Shown piece by piece: positions 33,617 to 45,184 of a stretch of 64,000 nucleotides of DNA. Location of the stretch: the NCBI RefSeq assembly GCF_028640845.1, contig NC_080546.1, positions 71,249,863 through 71,313,862 of the forward strand. Direction: 5' to 3'. The position numbers and the translations under genes were made by a program. The notes beneath the pieces were generated by a model that saw only the letters and a list, made by a program, of their open reading frames with translations, was not told the origin of the DNA and ran no database searches. Each line of letters begins with the position of its first letter. Position 1 is the first letter of the stretch. The stretch is from Ahaetulla prasina (Eukaryota; Chordata; Lepidosauria; Squamata; Colubridae).

Positions 33617-36600
33617 TTATTTATTTTATTTATTTATTTTATTAAATTTTTATACCGCCCTTCTCCCAAAGGACTCAGGGCGGTGTACAGCCAGAATAAA
33701 AACAAAATATATACAATTTAAAACAACATTTAAAAAGAGCAAATTTTAAAGGCTGATTATTAAAATTTAGATTTAAAATTTAAAATATTAAGAATACCCA
33801 ATTAAAATTCAACTAATTATGCCAGTCCGCTTTAATAAATAAATATGTTTTGAGCTCACGACGGAAGGTCCGAAGATCAGGCACTTGGCGCAGCCAGGGG
33901 AAGTTCGTTCCAGGCGTCACTGCCCCCACAGAAGGCCCTACTCCTGGGGCCGCCAGCCGACACTGTTTGGCGGACGGCACCCTGAGAGACCCTCTCTGTG
34001 AGAGCGTATGGGTCGGTGGGAGGCAAAGGGTAACAGCAGGCGGTCTCGTAAGTACCGGGTCCTAAGCCATGGGCGCTTTAAAGATAGTTACAAAATCTTG
34101 AAGCGCACCGAAAGACCACAGGAAGCCAGTGCAAGCTACGGGCAGCGATGTCACGTGGGAGCCCTGCGGCTCCGTTACTACTCGCGCAGCCGCATTCTGG
34201 ACTAACTGCAGCCTCCGGGTGCACCTCAAGGCAGCCCCATGTAGAGAGCATTGCAATAATCCAGCCTAGGCGTAACCAGGCGTGAGTGACCGTGCATAAG
34301 GCATCCCGGTCAAGGAAGGGCGCAACTGGCGAACCAAGCGAACTTGGTAAAGGCCCTCCTGGCGGCGGCGCCAGGTGTTCATCAAAGACAGCCGTCCATC
34401 AGGAGGCGCCCAAGTTGCGAACCACCTCCTTTGGGGCCACTAACTGCGCCCCAACAGTCAGCTGCGGGTGCAACTGACTGTCCCGGATGCCGGCATCCCC
34501 AGCCACTCCGTCTTGGAGGGATTGAGCTTGAGTCTGTTTCTCCCCATCCAGACCCGTACAGCTTCCAGGCACCGGGACAGCACTTCGACTGCTTCGTTGG
34601 GGTGGTCCGGGGTGGAAAAATACAGCTGAGTATCATCAGCGTATAGATGATAACTCACCCCGAAACCACTGATGACCTCACCCAGCGGCTTCATATAGAT
34701 GTTGAACAGGGTGGCGAGAGAATCGACCCTGAGGCACCCCACAAGTGAGGCGCCTCGAGGGCGACCTCTGCCCCCTGTCAACACCGTCTGCGACCGGTCA
34801 GAGAGATAGGAGGAGAACCACCGATAAGCGGTGCCCCCACTCCCAATCCCTCCAACCGGCGCAGCAGGATACCATGGTCGATGGTATCAAGGCCGCTGAG
34901 AGATCTAATAGGACCAAGGCAGAGGAACAACCCCTGTCCCTGGCCCTCAGAGGTCATCCACCAACGACCAAAGCCGTCTCCGTGCTATAACGGGTGGAAG
35001 CCAGACTGGAGCAGGTCTAGATAGACAGTTTCCTCCAGGTGCCGGGGAGCTGCCATGCAACCACACTCTCTACAACCTTCGCCACAAAGTGAAGGTTGGA
35101 GACTGACGATAATTACCCAAAATAGCTGGGTCAGGAAGGCTTCTTGAGGAGAGGTCTCACCACCGCCTCCTTCAAGGCGGCGGGAAAACCTTCCATCAAA
35201 GAAGCATTTATAATTCCCTGGAGCCAGCCTCGTGTCACTTCCTGAGCAGCCAGCACTAACCAGGAAGGGCACGGGTCCAGCAAACATGTAGTTGCATGTA
35301 ACCTCCCAGCAACCTGTCCATGTCCTCGGGAGCCACAGAATCAAACTCATCCCAAATAATCTCAACAAGACGTGTCTCTGTCATCTCAGCTGGATCCTTG
35401 CAATCTTGGTCCAAACTATCCCGGAGCTGAACGATTTTATCGTATAGATAACCGTTAAACTCCTCCGCTCGTCCCTGTAAGGGGTCATCCCGTCCCTCTT
35501 GATGGAGGAGGCGGGTCACCAAACAGGCGGCCAGGCGGTTATCTGCCGATGCAATGAGGGTGGAAGCGTGGGAACGCCTCCCTCATTGCCACTAGGTAGG
35601 TCCTAGTAAAGGACCTCACTAGTGTCCGATCAGCCTCGGAACAGCTAGACCTCCAAGTACTCTCTAGGCGTCTTCTCCGGTGTTTCATCTCTCTCAGCTC
35701 CTCGGAAAACCAGGGAGCCAATTGAGGTCAGAGGCCGCAAAGGCACGACATGGTCCAAAGCCCCAGCCGCGGCCCGTTCCCAGGCCGCAACCAGTTCTTC
35801 AGTCGTGCCATGGGTAAGATCCTCAGGGAACGGCCCAAGCTCCGTCCAGAACCTCTCCGGGTCCATCAGGCGCCTGGGACGGAACCAACGCATTGGCTCC
35901 GTCTCCCTGCGGTGGTGGCGGTCCGAAAGTCTAGGCGAAGAAGAAAATGATCTGACCATGACACTGGTTCTTTAACTATATCTCCTAAATCCAGATCATT
36001 AACCCACTGACCAGAGATAAAAATCAGGTCTAGCGCCTCCCCAATGTGTGTAGGGCCATCAGTTACTTGAATCAGGTCCAAGGCCGTCATGGAGGCCTGG
36101 AACTCCTGAACCACCGTTGATGACAAGCCGGCGATGGCAGGTTGAAATCCCCCAAGACCAAAAGTCTGGGAATCTCAACCGCCACGCCAGCAAGCACCTC
36201 CAGTAGCTCAGGTAGGGCTGTAGTCACGCAGCAAGGAGCCAGGTACGTGATCAACAGCCCCATCTGATTCCGGTGGCCCCACTTCACAAGGAGGGATTCA
36301 CAGCCAGCTATCTGAGGAACAGTGGACTCCCTCGGCCCTAGACTTTCTTTAATCACAACCGCCACCCCCCCACCCCTACCTTGGGCCCTCGGCTGATGGA
36401 ATGCACGGAAACCCGGAGGGCACAGTTCAACCAGGGGTACACCCCCTTCTGTGCCCAACCAGGTCTTCGTAATGCCCATGAAGTCTGCGGACTCCCTCTG
36501 AATCAGGTCACAAATCAGGGGAGCCTTATTGACCACGGACCGGGCATTGCAAAGCATCAGCCGAAGACCCAAGCTCTGAGGGTCTTGACCTTCCGAGGAA

Positions 36601-36865
36601 CAAGTGAGGACTGAGGGGCCGGAGCACGTGATCACTTTTAAACATCGAACACGTGCTCCCGAAGAACGATACGGCCCCCCGCCTCCGCCATATCTGCCTC
36701 TCCCACTTACCGTACAGATGGAATAATACTCTCTGCTCTGCACATTCCCCTCCCCCCTGTCTTCGGACCGGCTGTAATAATGTCGTGAGCGTGCACTGGG
36801 ACTGGACATACCCTCCTCGACGGGTTTCCCCCAACACCCGACCTTACCCTCCCCCCCTTTAAAAA
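33617..36865 (-). mobile_element. CR1 LINE, 3.25 kb, inserted in BovB
   Basis: The 3' end lies at the low coordinate: antisense ttttataccgcccttctccc and aaaggactcagggcggtgta, with a TTTATTT-type tail. ORF2 spans endonuclease to C-terminus. The 5' part reaches 36865, next to resumed BovB sequence. It is GC-rich compared with its surroundings. No long target duplication is visible, in line with CR1 behaviour. Many single-base frameshifts break the coding sequence. Confidence 0.92.
34060..36640 (-). pseudogene. CR1 ORF2: endonuclease and reverse transcriptase (frameshifted)
   Basis: From high to low: the endonuclease starts LMLCNARSVVNKAPLICDLI and includes ITKTWLGTEGG, FRAFHQPRAQGRGGGVAVVI and LVLGDFNLPSPA; its end is in another frame (ALDLIFISGQWV, then SWSDHFLLRLDF). 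The linker reads FRPRRLMDPERFWTELGPFP and EEFNGYLYDKIVQLRDSL. RT follows with LPRHLEETVYLDLLQSGF-like residues and the catalytic Tyr-Ala-Asp-Asp at 34632-34643 (SYHLYADDTQLYFSTP), then RLKLNPSKTEWLG. The C-terminus near 34200 reads RLQLVQNAAARVV. At least six frame changes are seen. The 301-codon frame at 36992-36087 starts in antisense BovB and runs into CR1, so it is a chimera created by the insertion. Confidence 0.92.
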
Positions 36866-38005
36866 TGCCATGCAGGGTCACCCAAGACGGAGAGGTCATA
36901 GCAGAGACCTCTGACAAAATGTGACCCACTGGAGAAGGAAATGGCAACTTACCCCAGTATCTTTGCCATGAAAACCCCATGGACAGTACCAAAAGTCAGA
37001 AAGATATGACGCTGGAAGATGAGCTCTCCGGTCAGAAGATGTCCAATATGCTACTGGGGAAGAGCAGAGGGCTAGTACTAATAGAGCCAGAAAGAATGAA
37101 ATGACTGGGTCAAAGCCAAAAGGACACTTAGCTCTGGATATATCTGGTGGTGAAAGGAAAGTCTGATGCTGTAAATATTTATACTTCATAGGAACCTGGA
37201 ATTTAATCAAGGCAAGCTGGACATGATCAACAAGAGATGACAAGACTGAACATTGACATCTTAGGAATCAACAAACTAAAATGGACAGGAATAGGTGAAT
37301 TTAATTCAGATGACTATCAGGTATACTTTTGTGGGCAAAAATCCCTCAGAAGAAATGGAGTAGCCTTCATAGTCAATAAAAGAGTAAGAAAAGCAGTACT
37401 GAGATACAATCCCCAAAATGATAGAATGATCTCAATTTGAATCCAAGGCAAACCATTCAATCTCACAGTAGTCCAAATCTATACCTCAACCACTAGTGCT
37501 GAAGAGGATGAAGTTGACCGGTTCTATGAAGCCCTACAACATTTTCTAGAATTAAAACCAAAAAATGATGTCCTTATCATCATGGGGGATTGGAATGCTA
37601 AAGTAGGAAGACAAAAGATAACTGGAGTAACAGGCAAGTTTGGTCTTGAAACAGGGCACAGGCTGTTAGAATTTTGCCAAGGGAATACGATGGTCACAGC
37701 AAACACTCTTTTCCAACAACCCAAGAGACGACTCTACACATGGACATCACAGAAGGTCAACACAGAAATCAGATTGACCATGTGCTCTGCAGCCAAAGAT
37801 GGAGAAGCTCTATACAGTAAAAATAAGACCAGGAGCTGACTGTGGTTCAGACCATGAGCCACTCAGGTATGAACTAAATCATATCCCTGATGAATATACA
37901 GTAGAGTGACAAATAGATTTAAGGAATTAGATATGATAGACAAAGTGTCTGAAGAACTATGGACATTGTACAACACTGTACAAGAGATAGCAACTAAACC
38001 ATCCT
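36866..38005 (+). mobile_element. BovB LINE 5' half, right piece
   Basis: It resumes the BovB 5' region with tgccatgcagggtcacccaa and continues through caaaagtcagaaagatatga into ORF. The element breaks off at about 38005 in an A-rich run. The RT domain and 3' end are missing, the opposite of normal LINE 5' truncation. It was therefore lost by deletion or rearrangement. Confidence 0.88.
37213..37970 (+). pseudogene. BovB endonuclease domain (one opal stop plus frameshifts)
   Basis: The APE-type endonuclease reads RLNIDILGINKLKWTGIGEF, then YFCGQKSLRRNGVAFIVNKR and PQNDRMISI. A TGA follows at 37438-37440 where BovB normally has Arg (a CGA-to-TGA, CpG-type change). The same frame continues YTSTTSAEEDEVDRFYEALQ and IIMGDWNAKVGRQ, with the catalytic Gly-Asp-Trp-Asn. 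After about 37755 frame changes interrupt ADCGSDHE-like residues, the final His motif. RT is absent. Confidence 0.9.
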
Positions 38006-38160
38006 TTTTTAAAAAAAAAATAGACTTAGATCATTTCAGTGAATACATACTCTTTTGAAATATAGTTTACCTAACAAGAAATAATCAGAAAGAGGACAAC
38101 ATTATATTAGCCGTATTTCCTTCTTATCCTTTGCTATATGAGGCCATCACATTTGATTGT

Positions 38161-38177
38161 GGTGTGTGTGTGTGTGT
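38161..38177. repeat. (GT)n microsatellite, short
   Basis: About eight GT units. Confidence 0.85.
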
Positions 38178-38533
38178 AAAATAACAGAAACTGTGTTCGC
38201 ACATAATTACCAGTTACTATCTGAATGTCATCCATTAATTTTCTAATATTACTTATGTGCTTTGCCTTATGTGCTTTCCTTATTACTTAATTATACCTAT
38301 ATAAGTATTATTTTTATAACTACAATATATCTATATGGGATTTATAGAAGTAAAATTTGAATGCATTGGCAGAGGAGATGGATATAAGCCAGTCCCATAC
38401 AAAAGGGATGAAGGAAGCTAAACATGGAACTAGGCTTGATTGTCATCATGATATCACAAATGTTTGTAAAATCTTGCAGGCTGAGCTGATTGATCTTGGA
38501 AGGCAACTGACTCAGTTCTTACCTTATTGCAGA
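38178..38533. other. unassigned AT-rich DNA
   Basis: No recognised gene or element between the GT repeat and the hAT element. Confidence 0.4.
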
Positions 38534-38541
38534 GTTTAGGT

Positions 38542-39476
38542 CAGTGGTCAGAAACCCTTGGCTCTGGAGCCGCATGTGGCTCTTTAATCCCTCTGCTGCG
38601 GCTCCTTGTTGCCAAGGAGATTCCAGTTATGCGGAGATAAACCACGGTGCACCAGGAAGAAACTATAGCAAGGGGTGGGTTTTCCAATCAGCTCCACAAT
38701 TAATAGGGCTTTCAGTTAGAACAGTAAGGAAAAAGGATGCCACGCTAAGAGGTGTTGTGGCTCCAGACCCCCCCCCCCGGGCCTGGCCCCCTGCCAGAAA
38801 GTGACTCAGAGAGTTAGGGGGAAGGACCATTGGGGCTCCCCTCTGCAGGGCCGGCCTCTCTGGCTCAGCTTCAGGAGCCAGCCAGGTGGAGGAGGTGATG
38901 AGGCCTGTCTCCTGTATCTCCCCCCCGCCCAGGCAACGCTTCCAGACCTAGCTGTGGACAATCAGTCCTGGTTAGATCCCAGGTTTCGTAGACAAGAGAG
39001 GCGGGAACAACAAAAGAATGGGTGGGGCAGGCCTAGAAAGTGCTGAGTCATGGAGCCACACCCCATAGGGTATAAAAGCAGGAGGGGCTGCTCTACTACT
39101 TCGTGATGGACAAAACAAACTGACTGGAGAAAACTTGAGCTGACTATTTGACTGAGCATTTGGCCTGGATTTCTGTTTGTTCCTGACTTGCTGGTTGCTC
39201 CGGTAATGAGCTTCTGTGACGCCGGCATCAGGGAAAATAAAGAAAACCTTGGCAGATGTTCGCTGGTCTGCTGCCAGAGCTGATAGCTGCCGTGGACTAA
39301 ATTGCTGGCTAATTGAGTCAGTTCATGTGTCTCCCGGACTGAGGTGGGGGGGGGGACAGAACAAGAGGAGACTCTATGGTGGGGGAACTGGACTTCTGGT
39401 CGGCTCCAGAATTGAACATGGGGCTTGCGGTTAAGACCTTTGTGGCTCTTTGAGTGTTTAAGGTTGCTGATCCCAG
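38542..39476. mobile_element. hAT-type non-autonomous element split by a solo LTR
   Basis: The left end is cagtggtcagaaacccttgg, then ctctggagccgcatgtggct. The right end, in reverse complement, is ctgggatcagcaaccttaaa and later agccacaaagg. Flanks are gtttaggt (38534-38541) and atttaggt (39477-39484), 7 of 8. Without the internal LTR and its duplication, the element is 319 bp. Elements with the 'ggctctggagccgcatgtggctcttt' end are typical hAT derivatives. There is no transposase. Confidence 0.88.
38753..39363 (+). mobile_element. solo LTR (611 bp) inside hAT element
   Basis: It begins tgttgtgg and ends ggacagaaca, with perfect 5-bp target duplication agagg (38748-38752 and 39364-39368). A TATA box is at 39071-39078 (tataaaag). 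It shares a core at about 39022-39066 with the solo LTR at 41871-42376. No internal retroviral or Gypsy sequence remains, so the element was probably reduced by LTR-LTR recombination. Superfamily (Gypsy or endogenous retrovirus) is not decided. Confidence 0.85.
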
Positions 39477-40312
39477 ATTTAGGTAACATTTTAAGAAATG
39501 ATTTTGCAGTACTTCCTCTGGAACTTCAGGATAAAGTGGTTTCTAATTTTCAAAAATTCCTTATCATGCCTCTAGGACCCCACCCTTTCAATTCTTCCCT
39601 TTTTTCTATTTTTCTTCCCCACCAGAGACAATATTTATGTTTTTTTTCTTTTGACATAAAACTTTAAAACATCAGAAGGAAAAAAAACAGGAAAAAAGTG
39701 GGGTTCTAGGTTTTGTTTTCCCATCAGAAGATGAGGTAGTGCAAGGGAAAGACAAGTGCTGACATTGCATGGAAGCATAAAATGATGATTATGAGGAGGC
39801 AGACAAGGGCTTTAGTTCCTTCACAGTGATAATTAATGTATTACTGCAAAGTAGAAGAAAAACAGAGAAAAACAGTTGTGTCAGTCTACCTGTTTTTACC
39901 AATCGTATGAGTATTAAGTCTTTTCCTAGAAACGAGTTGTCTTTTTTCTAAGAAAGTCATAATAATTTTTCTACAAGAAAACAACTGATGAGATTTCTAC
40001 TAAACTGCATTCTGAAGATAATTTAGATTTGGGGTTATGATAAAGTTCAAGAAATGTGACCATATAATAACATTGGGAACATTTAATCAATCCTGAACTA
40101 TTTAAATGGGAGTTCTTCAGCCTTTACACCATTAATAATAAAAATAGTCTCACATGCAATTACCCTTCCAAACAATATTCACCAGCTGTCAGTAGAATAT
40201 TTTCCTATTCAGAAAATAAAATTTATATTGCTGTACTCTAAGCTCTAAGTGACCTTAATGCTAGATTTAGTAACTCTTCCCCAGCCTTTCTAAGAGAGCA
40301 TAACATACATAC

Positions 40313-40376
40313 CAGCTCCACAGCTCCGCTGTTTGCCAGAGTTGCCATTAGAGAATCAAGTAAGGCAGCTGTTATG
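40313..40376 (-). other. candidate 64-bp exon of an unknown host gene
   Basis: The minus strand shows a long pyrimidine tract and acceptor (gtaccttttcttgcctgactttag). Then come 64 bp and a donor (GAGCTG|gtatgt). Only one frame is open across it: ITAALLDSLMATLANSGAVEL, beginning after one base that would complete an upstream codon. I do not recognise the protein. The exclusive open frame and good splice sites make it the best of the three exon candidates. Confidence 0.35.
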
Positions 40377-41010
40377 CTAAAGTCAGGCAAGAAAAGGTAC
40401 AGAACAGTTCCTGACACAATCTGTCTCTCTATCACATATGCAACTATTCCATTTAATCACTTAATGAATAGGAAGATTACCATGAACTTTTTTACTGATC
40501 TAATTATATTGTCATAAGTTTCTCTTTTATTAGTAATATTCTAGTTCCTATAATATCAAAGTTTAATTGGATGACTGGAGTCTCAGTTCACATTACCTGC
40601 AAAACCAGATTTTCTGTTTTTTTAAAAAAATAAGCCTTTCTTCTGAAATTTTCTATGGAATGTAATAAACTTCAATTAGCCTTTATATTGATTTCCCAAT
40701 GTTGTTTTACATAACACAGCTGCAGTCCATTATCGGTTGTCACTGGTACAATTTTCTAACCTGTTATTTTCCACTGGTGCTTTTATGCCTTCTTCCATTT
40801 GTGCAAGCTTGTTGTACAGAGGTCACAGATGGCTTGTCTGACACAGCAGTTCCACATAAAATACAGTGAAACGATTTTGGATTACCTTTTTTTCTTGAGC
40901 ACTAGAAGTAATAAGTTTAAAACTAGGACAGAAATTCCACATGACTTGTGACCTTAGTTTCTTTTTTTCCTCTTTTGCCTTAGTCCTGAACCATTCACTC
41001 AAAAATAATA

Positions 41011-41031
41011 ATATATATATATATATATATA
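41011..41031. repeat. (AT)n microsatellite, short
   Basis: About ten alternating A/T units after an AATAATAAT stretch. Confidence 0.9.
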
Positions 41032-41482
41032 ATGTATGTATATTCTTATCTTCACACCACAAGAAATATTATCAGTTCAATTTCTGCATCTTTCTGTAGT
41101 TTCTGAATACCAATTAAAATTATTATACCACAAATATTGTATTACCTAGATTTCAAATTAGAATTTCATTTCCCCCCCCAGATGTCTACACAATTTGGAG
41201 GTTGTGTGATCTAGCAGTGAAAACTATGGTACATAAAGCCAGGAGAGTATTCAGCTTTCCTTTCTATGAACAAAACCCTATTCATGTAGATAGAATGCAC
41301 GATATGGGTTCTTGGCATTTCCTAGCCATTAGAAACTCTGTTGCTGAGATACATATTCTGAAAAAGTAACATTTAAATTACCTCAGTGCACCATTTATTT
41401 AATTTTTAATATTTATTTATTTGTAAAATTTATTGCCCTGTTTATTCATCTTACGACAGGGTAACTCTGGGTGGCTTACAGT

Positions 41483-41563
41483 CAGGGGTGGGCTGCTGGG
41501 AGTTCAGGAGAACCTCTAGCTAAGATTCTGTGCAGTTCAGAGAACCCTCAAATCCCACTCCTG
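41483..41563. mobile_element. short hAT-like MITE fragment within CR1 3' end
   Basis: It starts caggggtgggctgctgggag and ends caaatcccactcctg, inverted-repeat-like and related to the 'cagtggtgggattca' family. No target duplication is visible, so boundaries are tentative. Confidence 0.5.
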
Positions 41564-41870
41564 GCTAGCCCCACCCACCCGGAATAATCAGGCTGACGGG
41601 GCCCACAGCATTCCATCATGAGTGGGACAGGCCAATCCCAATGGGTTAGACAGTCCCTCAAGTAACCTGGACCCATACTATGAAGGGCTTTAAAGGTGAT
41701 CACCAACATTTTGAATTGCACTGGAAGCAGACTGGTAACCAATGCAGCTCGTGGAGCAGTGGTGATACAGGCACCATTCTTGGGATCCCCAAAACTGTCC
41801 ATACTGCTGCACTCTGCACCAGTTGTAGCTTCCAAATGCTCTTCAAGAGTAGCCCTATGTAGAATGTATT

Positions 41871-42376
41871 TGTCGTGTCCCACTCCCCCTCTGACGACCG
41901 GGTCTGGGAAGTCTGTATCAAGCGTGGCCATGAAGCCTCTGCAGCTTTGCCAAATTCCTTTCAGATTTCTCAGGGCAGGCAGGAATCCAAGTGTGACTTC
42001 AGCAAACCAGATGAGACTTTGCTTGACTCAAGGAATGCCAAAAAGCAGATCCTTTATATAGGCCATGGGGTGTGGCTCCATGACTCAGCACTTATCTAGG
42101 CCTGCCCCTCCCTTCCTTCTGCTGACGTCGCCTCTCAGATCTCTGGAAGCGAGGATCCTCCCACTTTAGATTGTCTTCTGCTGTTTGAGAAAGGGAGGGG
42201 TCAGAAGGAGTAGGTCCGGGTAATTCCAATCCGTGGCTGACGTCCTCTGATGGCTGCGTGTGAGTGAGGTTTGTTTGTTCATTCCTGACATCCCCTCCAG
42301 GCATGGGGCCAGGGCATGGAGGCATGCCAGGCTGTTCCTCTTCATTATCAGACTGGAGGGAGGACGAGGCACAACA
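41871..42376 (-). mobile_element. solo LTR (506 bp) inside CR1, perfect 5-bp target duplication
   Basis: On the minus strand it runs from TGTTGTGCC to GGGACACGACA. The flanking duplication is gtatt (41866-41870 and 42377-42381). Removing the LTR and one gtatt rejoins CR1 sequence exactly. A TATA box (ctatataaagg, minus strand) is at about 42052-42062. The core at about 42063-42110 is shared with the solo LTR at 38753-39363. Confidence 0.92.
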
Positions 42377-42660
42377 GTATTACAATAGTCCAACTGTGAG
42401 AGAATCAGGGACTGAATGGCCAAGTACAGAGAATTCTGATCGAGGCCACAACTGGCACCCAACATAAAGTTGTGCAAATGCTGTTGTAGTTGTGACTGCC
42501 ACCTGCTCCTCTAGCAGGACTCATGAGTCCAGGAGAACCTTCAACTTGTGGATTGGATCTTTCTGGTGCAGTACCATCCCATCCGCAGTCAAAGATGACA
42601 AAGGCTCATATTCCACAGTGCCATGTACCCAAGCCATGCCTAATGCTGTAGATCTCTAAA

Positions 42661-42794
42661 CATGACCATCATCCCCCTCATGCTAGCCAGGTTCATGACT
42701 GACCTGATTTATTTCCTTTAGATTTTTTTAATTTAATGTAAAACTGAAAAAGGTGGTATTTGAAAGGGACATGAGAAATAACCTGTATTGTATG

Positions 42795-42846
<52 letters not shown>

Positions 42847-44564
42847 GGTAATATACATCTGGCAATAGTTCACTGCTATTTTGTGGGGCTGCACAAGACA
42901 CAATCTTGAATGTCCAAATGTACTTCTAAAGCTTTCAGAATGAAATGGAAATTCAGAAATAGAAGACAATAATTGAATTCAAATGGTATTCTAAGCTATT
43001 GCTCGATTTGATCATCTTTTGCACAGTCTGATATAGCGATTGTGGGCACACAGTATTCTGTGTCAGAAACAAACAAAGCCCAATATGAGCAAGACGTGAA
43101 CTAGCTAGTGGTGTCTGTAAAAACAGGTACATTTTAGCCTGGATGCTTTTTAGAGTGTGAAGAATGGCATTGTTTGTAACTGAGAGCTCTTGGTTCTCAC
43201 AAAGGGATAATTTTATCAAAGCCCTCCTTTTTGCTTCTCATCACAATTCTTTTGGGAGACATAGAAGAGACTTAGCATTTTCATTGCATTTTGTAATAAC
43301 AGGGGTAGCACTGATAGGGTGAGACTTGTATTCACTGCTGCAATCAGATATGTATTGACGCCTCTGAATCCCCAGTTTCCGTAGGAAGTTAGAACATCAC
43401 TTTCCTCCTGTCAGTCGATCATAAAATATTCAATCTGTATTATCAGCTGTGGCATTTCATAAAAAAAATATTCAGGTGGCATTGACACTTTGCTATATCT
43501 ATTGACACTAATTTTGTTCCTTGAGTGTTTGACCTGATTGTGTTTTAAGTTCTTTCTCCCCATAACACACTATATTTCAGTTCTACTTAGTCTCCTTTGT
43601 TTATCCTTTACCTTTCTCATGTTGCAGACTGTGTGACAATTTATCTCTATCCATCCATGCATCCAGTCCTTTGTCTCTCAGAAGTAAGTTGCAGAGAATT
43701 CAGTGGAATTTTCTCCCTGCTAATTCTTAGCATTAAAGTTTGTAACCAGAAAATACAGCTTACGGGAGATATTTCACTACTACTCCCTGGCAAGGGAAGA
43801 ATGGAGAAGTCTAAGGGGAAATGACACATAACAAATTTAACTCTACATCATTGATTCATTTTTCATACGTCTTTGAAAAACACACATTAAGGGGTTTTCA
43901 TTTCTTTTCCAAACCATTCATTGAAAATTGTAGTGTTGATGCTACAGGGCTTTTGAAAACATGGCTGCTCTATGCACAAAGAATCCATACATCACACAAC
44001 TATCAACAAAATGGAGTTACACTCTAGGTTTGAATTATTAAAGCAATAGAAAATTAGGAAAGAAAGGAAACTGGATTTTACATCAGCAATGAGAAATCAA
44101 TTCTTATATTAACTCTAGCAAAGGTGCCTGGTGCTTCTCAGCCATCATTTTCATCACATAACTTCCTTTGCTTAACTTTGGTTAAATACAATATATATTT
44201 ACAATGAAACTAGCAAAGTGCAATGATTATATGCTTTTTACCTTTACCAGGAAGTTCAAAGAACTTTCTCTCTCTTAAAAAAAAAAGAGGATTTTAAAAC
44301 TGGCCCTGTTTCCTTCAGGGGCTGCCCCTTCCCCCTTCCTGCCCCCCTCTCCGCTTTGACGGAAAATGGCTGGAGCTGACAGGAGGAAGATAAAAAGGAA
44401 ATAGAGCCTTGTCACTTGTCATGGTTCAGGCCATGATTTATGATTTTTTTTTCATGAATGAAGGTGAATATGCTTAGTTCATAAGATTATTTACCAAAAC
44501 ATTCTACCTGTAAATGAATACTTTAATTTCAACCATAATAATACAGGGGCCATCAATATATTTA
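42661..44564. other. unassigned DNA with a GT microsatellite
   Basis: No gene recognised. A pyrimidine-rich stretch with ctgcccccctctccgc lies near 44340. Confidence 0.45.
42799..42841. repeat. (GT)n microsatellite
   Basis: About 21 uninterrupted TG units. It produces a spurious Thr-His repeat frame. Confidence 0.98.
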
Positions 44565-44924
44565 AACTAAATGTAATTCGCTCTGATCTTAATTGTAAGA
44601 AATATGACTTTTGCAATAGAGTAGTAAATGTCTGAAACAATCTACCTGATCCTGTTGTTAGTCTCTCTAAACCTCATACCTTTCACTGTAAATTGTCTGC
44701 CGTGGACCTTTCATGTTTCTTAAGAGGTCCCTAAGGGGGCATGCATAAGTGCACCAGCGTGCCACCATCCCTGTCCTATTGTTCCCATTTATCTGTAATC
44801 ATTCTATGTTTTTATGGCTATGTTTTGCCTATTTATATCCTTTTTTGTGTGCCAAAAATTTTTCATGTGTCCATGTCTGTGTCTACTCTGTTACTTGTTT
44901 TCTTGTATTTGTTGACAAATAAAA

Positions 44925-44967
<43 letters not shown>
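44565..44967 (+). mobile_element. 3' end of L2/CR1-group LINE (family of 18897-22060)
   Basis: The sense reading contains NRVVNV-like C-terminal residues, then a 3' UTR with gcatgcataagtgcaccagc, gtcctattgttcccatttat and gttgacaaataaaat. It ends in a pure (AAAT)n tail at about 44926-44967. It aligns with the reverse complement of 18897-19100. Confidence 0.8.
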
Positions 44968-45184
44968 ACATGCCCCAGGATAATATTGTAGGATCCAATC
45001 TGGGTCGGTCACCAGAACCAGAGGTTTTGCCTTCTGAGCTTTCGACCTCATGCTGGAACCCATCTTCAGGGAATCTCTCTCTGAAGTCCTCTGGTCCCAG
45101 TGAACTACCCACATTGCATCCTACAGTTTTTTTCATTTTCTTTCTTCAAAGAAAAGCTATGTCATTTGGTCAAACACTGAATAT

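Larger units (their letters stand above)
39485..41394. other. AT-rich DNA with one candidate exon
   Basis: About 1.9 kb. The (AT)n run at 41011-41031 and the splice-bounded stretch at 40313-40376 are the only structures I can point to. Confidence 0.45.
41395..42660 (-). mobile_element. CR1 LINE 3' part, interrupted by a MITE and a solo LTR
   Basis: The antisense reading parallels the CR1 at 33617-36865: agggctttaaaggtgatcac, gcaccagttgtagcttcca, ccctatgtagaatgtatt, then after the LTR acaatagtccaactgtgag. The minus frame includes LLPVQFKMLVITFKALHSMG and PGYLRDCL, the CR1 C-terminus. The 3' end is near 41395 in ATTTATTT-rich sequence. It is more decayed than the copy at 33.6-36.9 kb. Confidence 0.85.

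Noticed and set aside
36087..36992. 301-codon minus-strand frame that could pass for a novel gene
   Set aside because: Its first 40 or so codons are antisense BovB and the rest is CR1 5' region plus endonuclease. It is a by-product of the nested insertion.
42733..42969. Frame with a Thr-His repeat
   Set aside because: Translation of the (GT)n microsatellite at 42799-42841.
44863..45136. Frames with repeated Tyr-Leu-Phe-Ile blocks that look like membrane segments
   Set aside because: Antisense of the (AAAT)n LINE tail at 44926-44967.
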